DNA from: Crocodylus rhombifer
Lineage: Eukaryota > Chordata > Crocodylia > Crocodylidae
DNA: 64,000 bases
Direction of reading: 5' to 3'
NCBI GenBank assembly: GCA_038503035.1
Contig: JAVSML010021681.1
Span: forward strand, 62,001 to 126,000
Part shown: piece by piece, positions 58,884 to 64,000 of the stretch
Layout: each line of letters opens with the position of its first letter
Position numbering within the stretch: the stretch's first letter is position 1
Position numbers and translations under genes: made by a program
Notes under the pieces: model-generated
The model's database searches: none
The model's input: the letters and a program-made list of their open reading frames with translations, nothing else
Told to the model about the DNA's origin: nothing

Positions 58884-59159
58884 CAGGGATGTCCACAGTG
58901 GATCCAGTCTACAGAAACCTACTATCCAGCCCCCAGCGCTGCCTGCGAGTCTCAGGTAACAGGCAAACGTGCAGGGTGCACTGGATGGCCCCACGCACTG
59001 TGCAGTGCCAACTCTAGCACATCAGCTCCATGCCAGATCTAGCAGCCTGGACCCAGAACAGTTGCCATGGCCCTGGAGACAGCGTTTAGGGCTGGTCTGT
59101 GGGTCCAATCTGGGCTGTAGACCCACACCTCAAAGGCCAGATGAGTTTTGACAACCCTG
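58884..59159. mobile_element. Short non-autonomous hAT element
   Basis: 276 bases, left CAGGGATGTCCACAGTGG and right (reverse complement) CAGGGTTGTCAAAACTC then ATCTGGCC. Flanked by atttaggt (58876-58883) and atttagat (59160-59167), 7 of 8 identical. Non-coding; the frame 58969-59151 is a shadow. Confidence 0.7.
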
Positions 59160-59761
59160 ATTTAGATGAGTCTTTTTTTTTCTTCATCAGTTTTATGTAT
59201 CTTCTGAACAGTTATGTTCTTTTCCCCAACTTTTGCCTTTTGGAACTGTTATCACTTCAGTATTAAAAACACTAAACCTCCTCGTGTTTGGAAGAGATCC
59301 AAATACAATGAACATCACAGCATGAAAAGGGATATGTAGGGGCCTACCTAATACACAGCAGTTGCCCCCGACTTCATGGCCTGAGTGTGGCATAAAATAT
59401 CTATTGCATCTCTGGCTGGTCTCCCCAACTGTGTCATTGCATACCCTTTTTGTCGCAGAATATGGTGGGCCCCCCAACACTTCTTATTGGCCAAGGGGCC
59501 CTGGATATCCCTCCCATCCCCAAATTAATAAATGGCCATCTATCAGTCTCTGGGGAGGGGCAGGACTTCCAAGGTCCATTGGCCCGAGGCATGGGAGGGC
59601 CTGTCACACTACCATTAAAATCCCATCCCCCCCCCAGTGCTTCAGGACACCAGGGCTTTCCGCTCTCGTTTTTGCAGCTCTTCTCTCTCATGCTTGTTGC
59701 TGATCCTGTGCTTTTTTCACAGGAGACCTTCCAAATTCATTTTCTGCAAAAATTATGACAT
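59160..59761. other. Non-coding stretch up to an assembly gap
   Basis: Overlapping frames on both strands at 59193-59758 lie in a moderately GC-rich patch (59340-59700) that may be an unrecognised repeat. No supported gene. Confidence 0.35.
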
Positions 59762-59771
59762 NNNNNNNNNN
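59762..59771. other. Assembly gap (10 N)
   Basis: Ten N characters. The round number suggests a placeholder rather than a measured length, so distances across this point may be wrong. It lies within the putative intron between the 62488-62412 and 57842-57763 exons. Confidence 0.98.
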
Positions 59772-60064
59772 AAGATCCCACCAGAAAAGGAAGCATGAAG
59801 AGTTTATATAGGATCTTCACTATTACAAGTAACAGTGCAATCATAGTTTTCCTTTGCTTTACTGGAAACATAATAACTCTATATTTGTTACCAATCCTTT
59901 AAGAAACCCAAGTTAAAACATAGGTAAAGAAGGGTTGCAAGCTTTTAACCCTATTCTGTCCTGAACCACCATTTCAAACATAGTGGTAAAGGAGATAATT
60001 AATGCAGTTTCCTTAAAATAACGCTTAAGTCATGGTATATCCACTTTACATGGATGCAATGTTA

Positions 60065-60205
60065 AAAGGAGGTATTACTGATCCTGTTACAGATGAAGGA
60101 ACTGAGGCAAAGTTGTGAAAAACTCAAGAGCCCCAACAAATCTAAGGAGATTCAGTTACAGAACCCAGGTCTCCAAAACTTCCACCCCCTCTAACCACTG
60201 GGAAA
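60065..60205 (-). repeat. MIR SINE fragment, antisense
   Basis: The plus strand carries the complement of MIR: ctgatcctgttacagatgaaggaactgaggcaaag, followed by agttacagaacccaggtctcc and ctctaaccactgg. This is the clearest MIR in the window. The frame 60115-60330 is a shadow. Confidence 0.7.
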
Positions 60206-62411
60206 GTCCATTTTTTTTGGCAGACAATCTCAAAACACAGAAGCACAGCTATACACACTGCAGACAAATGCCACTTTCACATAAAAACATGCTTGGCCAG
60301 GCAGACAGACAACAAGAAAACACAATATGACTATGACTATATGGGGAAGCATCAAACTTCTGACCTTCATTTTGAAAGCATTTTGGCTTGTTCTGCAATC
60401 ATTTTTTGTTAAATAAATGGCAAATAACTCTCAATATATTAATCTTTGACAAGCTGCAGCAGAGAATTTTGAAACATGCATGAAATCAATCCCAACGTGG
60501 CAACAGTAAGTCAACTAGACACAGACACAAGTTAAATGTAGTGTACCTGTTAATATTAGTACTTGCACTGTTGTATGCAGAGCAGCTGTCATTAGGTACC
60601 ACAAAGGCTGTTCTGCTTGTGATTCACTATGAATTATATATTTTAAAAGCAAATATTCCATTAACCAACATTTCAAGCATGAACAAGAAAAAAGGGGTTT
60701 TTAACTCTATTGTTTTAATGCAAATAACACACACTTAAAGAACTTCTGTAACTGACTTAGTGAGGGAGGGAGAAACTGCATAAGCTTAAGAAAGCATATT
60801 ATGGCATGCAATTGTAGGGAACAGTCAAGATCAGGTTGTACCAAGCAAAAGCATTACAAAAAAAGTTTATTGTACAATAAATCACTACATTTTTGAAAAC
60901 TAAATACAAAACAGCAAAGCTGCTGGTTGCAAACCCCACCTTATTCTTCCAAGCCACAGGAAGGAAGCTTCATTTTTAGCTAAGCTCTGTCTCTACCTGA
61001 ACATGCAATTTATTTCCTGCCTACATAAAGTTTCTCAAAACCAGGAGAATGTTTCCATTCATCCTTTTATATTGTATATTTGATGCCTGCAAGACGTACC
61101 ATTATTGGTTCAAACTGGAAATTTTTGTCAGTTAACAGATATTTTTTCTATTAACTGGGCATAAATGAAAATGATAAGCAACGCTTTAAAATGGTGTCTA
61201 ACATCAGCCTTTATACCTTTTGTCAGTTCTCTATTTCCATGGCAAAAATGTATTAGTAAGAAGCAATACAAAGGTCTTGAATGCAACATAAGAGGTTTCC
61301 CTACTCCCCCTCCCAAATATAATAGAAAAAATACATTTCTGCATCATAATTAGTAAGACTTCCAACAAACGAAGGATATCAAGGGTAACCAAAATCAGAC
61401 ATGTCTAACTCTGATCTATGGCATCTCTGTGACTACCATGTATTTGCAAAAATAAGTTTCACATCCAAAAAGTAAACAGCAAATAGAGTAAGGTGAGTAG
61501 CAGGTATGAATTCATTCTCAAATAACCTCATTCTGAATGTCTGAAACATAAAACCTTCAACTTATGACAATTACATTTGGAACTGGCATCTGCATTCCCA
61601 GCCTTGGATACTGAGACCAAATCAGGTTAATTCCCAGCTCTAGGGGCTATACAAGTTTTAACGTGTATGTTAGTTTTTCTTTAATAGTGCGGAAGTCTTT
61701 TCAAACTAATGGATTAGTTTGCAGTCCGAATAGTTGTATAATTCCTTGTGGCTGCTAATCCCTTGCCTATTTCTATGTGAAAAATGTAATGCTGCCCACA
61801 AGCAAAAGGTACAGTGGGCTTCAGCACTGACTAAAGTTACTATAAGACTCTGAAAGTAAAGAAGGCATTTGTCCATGTTACTGGATCCTCTTTCAGCAAA
61901 GTCACCACATAAAAACTCTTATTACAAGTCCTCCGAATGAATGCTCTGCACCAAAAAACTAAATGAACTATTCACAATAAAGTAGGAGTTAGAAACTTTA
62001 AAAAGCATATGTTTGGGTACACACATTTCTGTATTGCTTGCTCTGCCAGAAGAGGCGTATTCTTCTGCTCGTTAGAGGTAACTTTTCAAGTTAAACGCAC
62101 GGAAAAAGAGAAGGCAGATTAACATGAGCTGCTAACCCAATGCTGCTAAGCTGTTGAGCCTGAATTAACAACTTAAGTTCAACTCCATGTTGCTTTACTG
62201 TCACTATTTTTACTTGAGTTGGCCAACACTTTTTGCAATGCAATCATACACTAGGAAAGGGAGGGTCCTTTGACTCTCTAATCAAAAAGTTGACATGACA
62301 GACACCAACAAGAAAAGAATATGGTTTCAAGATTACTTTTACAAAAGTCTATACCAGAACATAAAATATGTCAATTACAATAAAAGTTGTAGACTAAAAA
62401 TCAGTACATAC
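60206..62411. other. Probable intron; no gene seen
   Basis: AT-rich, apparently unique sequence with no exon or repeat that I can name. Confidence 0.4.
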
Positions 62412-62488
62412 CTTTTGGTTCTCCCAAACTTGAAATACAATTTTAGTAATTTATTTCTTCCCCACCCTGACTGCTTGGTTCTAGGGAA
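62412..62488 (-). CDS. Putative 77-base internal coding exon
   Basis: On the minus strand a pyrimidine-rich acceptor (ccctcctccctgttacttcag) and a donor (AAAAG|GTATGTACT) enclose 77 bases. Only one frame is open: 25 codons (FPRTKQSGWGRNKLLKLYFK then FGRTK) plus AG. AG joins the first C of 57842 to encode Ser, matching the phase of that exon. The peptide is basic (K/R-rich). Support is weaker than for the 57.8- and 30.3-kb exons because a 77-base open frame is not rare. Confidence 0.3.
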
Positions 62489-64000
62489 CTGAAGTAACAG
62501 GGAGGAGGGAATTTGATTTGATAACCTTACCACATGTTTAATCTATTGAAGCAGCTCATTAGATTATTTGTTCTTGGTTTAAGTTGAATCAGTTATCTGA
62601 ACAAAAACATGGTGAATTATTCTCCACTTAATAAGCTTTAAATCAATGTATTTGTTAGTGCAACAGTGTAGGTGACATTCAGCAGAGAGAGAATCAAACC
62701 ATCATTTCAGACCACATACATTAAAAAATCCCCACACATTTTATGTAAACTTTAAATGTTAAGCAGGCATCAAGAGGTCACTGAAGGCCAGATATTCAAA
62801 GCTAGGTGAAAGACATAAAAAAAAAAAATCACACATGCATGACTTGTGCATAGCGCCTGGCAAGTATTTTCATGCACAAATGCTTATTTGTGTGCATTCA
62901 TCATGTATCTTCTGCCTAAAGCAGCATAAAGAAACAAGAGCAACTTCTTGTGTTTAACTTTGAAAATCTGGACCAATATATATATATTAGCTATTCATAA
63001 TTAACACTGCCTCATACCCCGCCCTCTACTGACATTAGGCATATTTTGCTTTTTGTATAAATTAATGATAGTTAAGAATATGTAGCCGACAACCACACTA
63101 GGTGACATATTTTGAAGATGCTGAAACTTATCAGAATTACTCTTTTTATCTCTCTGCAAGATCATGAAATTCTTGCCAGATAAAATGTTTTGGTCTGGCC
63201 CTCTACTGTCATTTTTATAAAAAACCCTACCTAAAATGGGCATGTCTGCCTTTTATCTGAAGGAAAGCCCTTTCATTCAGGAAGAGTTAGTGTAGATTTT
63301 TCTTATTTATTTATGCCCATGTTAAACTTCTGACACAGTCATAAGACTGAAGTTAAGCAGCATCCAATAATACCGAAAGTTACTTTTGGAGAAGCTCAAG
63401 TTTATACAGTGGGGCAAAAAAAGAAAAAGTTGGCCAGTCAATCCTGTGGATACTCTCATTTTAGATTCGCATTTAGATCTGGAAGTGAAACAAGCTACAT
63501 TTTCAGTCACACTGAAGAAAACATCTGCAAAAGAGAAAATACCCTCATCCTTAAGATTGAAGAAACAGTTGAAAAGCAGAGTAGTTTTCCCCAGTTGCCC
63601 AAATCACACACAGACACAAGAAGGCTTCAAATGCCATTCATGAAAGAATGCACCACAAACATCAGCATTTATTCATTTTTGAAAGTTTTTTTTGCAAATG
63701 ACAAAAGACCCAGCTTACCAGCTTTACTTTTGTTTACCTAGACTTACATTACATAAACATTTGTCAAAACTTACTAAACTGTTGGCATTCATGCACAACT
63801 AGAAAACATCCTTAATTTATTTAAACCAGAAATGTATTACCAGTAACGTTTAACATCTTGCACTACTAAATATTAAAAAAAATGTTGAAATTATTAAAAA
63901 GTTTGTCCTGGAAATGTTAACTTCACAGCAGACTTTACTAGTTGGCTCACATTTCAAACAAAATGGAAAAGCAAGAGTCATGCTAGTGTTAGCATACATT
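62489..64000. other. Non-coding or intronic; no supported gene
   Basis: AT-rich. Minus-strand frames at 63510-63322 follow an acceptor-like tract (gatgttttcttcag) near 63520 but lack a convincing donor. A 24-base pair of sites near 63774-63797 is too short to call. If the gene extends upstream, its 5' exons lie at or beyond this edge. Confidence 0.35.

Noticed and set aside
63322..63510. Minus-strand frame after an acceptor-like tract near 63520
   Set aside because: No convincing donor, and the translation changes character midway. It cannot be tied by phase to the 62.4-kb exon.
1..64000. CRISPR arrays, operons, bacterial promoters or prophage
   Set aside because: No regularly spaced repeats, no dense gene order and no bacterial coding density. 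Vertebrate retrotransposons make a prokaryotic origin untenable.

Overview
This is vertebrate nuclear DNA with no bacterial-style genes. It is AT-rich, has long stretches without open frames, and carries CR1 non-LTR retrotransposons (some with the 3' ATTCTATG-type tail), ancient MIR SINEs and many short hAT-type DNA elements with 8-bp target-site duplications. That mix fits a sauropsid, most likely a crocodilian and less likely a turtle. I cannot prove the species from sequence alone.

Host gene: nearly all long open frames on either strand are chance frames or transposon relics. The minus strand, however, carries small segments with good splice signals and compatible reading phases: 62488-62412, 57842-57763, 42855-42817, and two alternative last exons, 30299-29986 (103 complete codons, ending in CCILT) and 18939-18857 (26 codons, a very lysine/arginine-rich tail). 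I read them as the 3' half of one gene running right to left, with alternative C-termini and introns of roughly 5 to 24 kb. I do not recognise the protein, so no symbol is given. The rest of the window would then be introns and 3' flank.

Layout: 0-7 kb holds a tRNA-derived SINE, two GC-rich repeat segments, an opposed MIR pair and DNA-element copies. 7.4-13.4 kb has three terminal-inverted-repeat elements, two of them hAT-type and one unclassified, plus a dispersed element. 13.4-21 kb is mostly unique AT-rich DNA with an old CR1, the basic last exon and a 130-bp direct repeat that itself looks like a 3'-terminal exon. 21.5-25.7 kb is a GC-rich segment split by a 2-kb CR1 with a perfect 12-bp target duplication. 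26-44 kb is mainly intronic, with the CCILT exon, a CR1 3' end, a MIR split by a hAT element, and a second copy of the 7.4-kb fold-back element. 44.8-50.6 kb is a nest of transposons inside transposons. 52.3-53.9 kb holds a decayed non-CR1 LINE. 54-64 kb has small hAT elements, an old CR1, one MIR, a 10-N assembly gap and two more exon candidates.

The main results are the unrecognised gene with alternative C-termini, the layered transposon insertions whose order can be read from target duplications, and the duplicated 130-bp exon-like unit.
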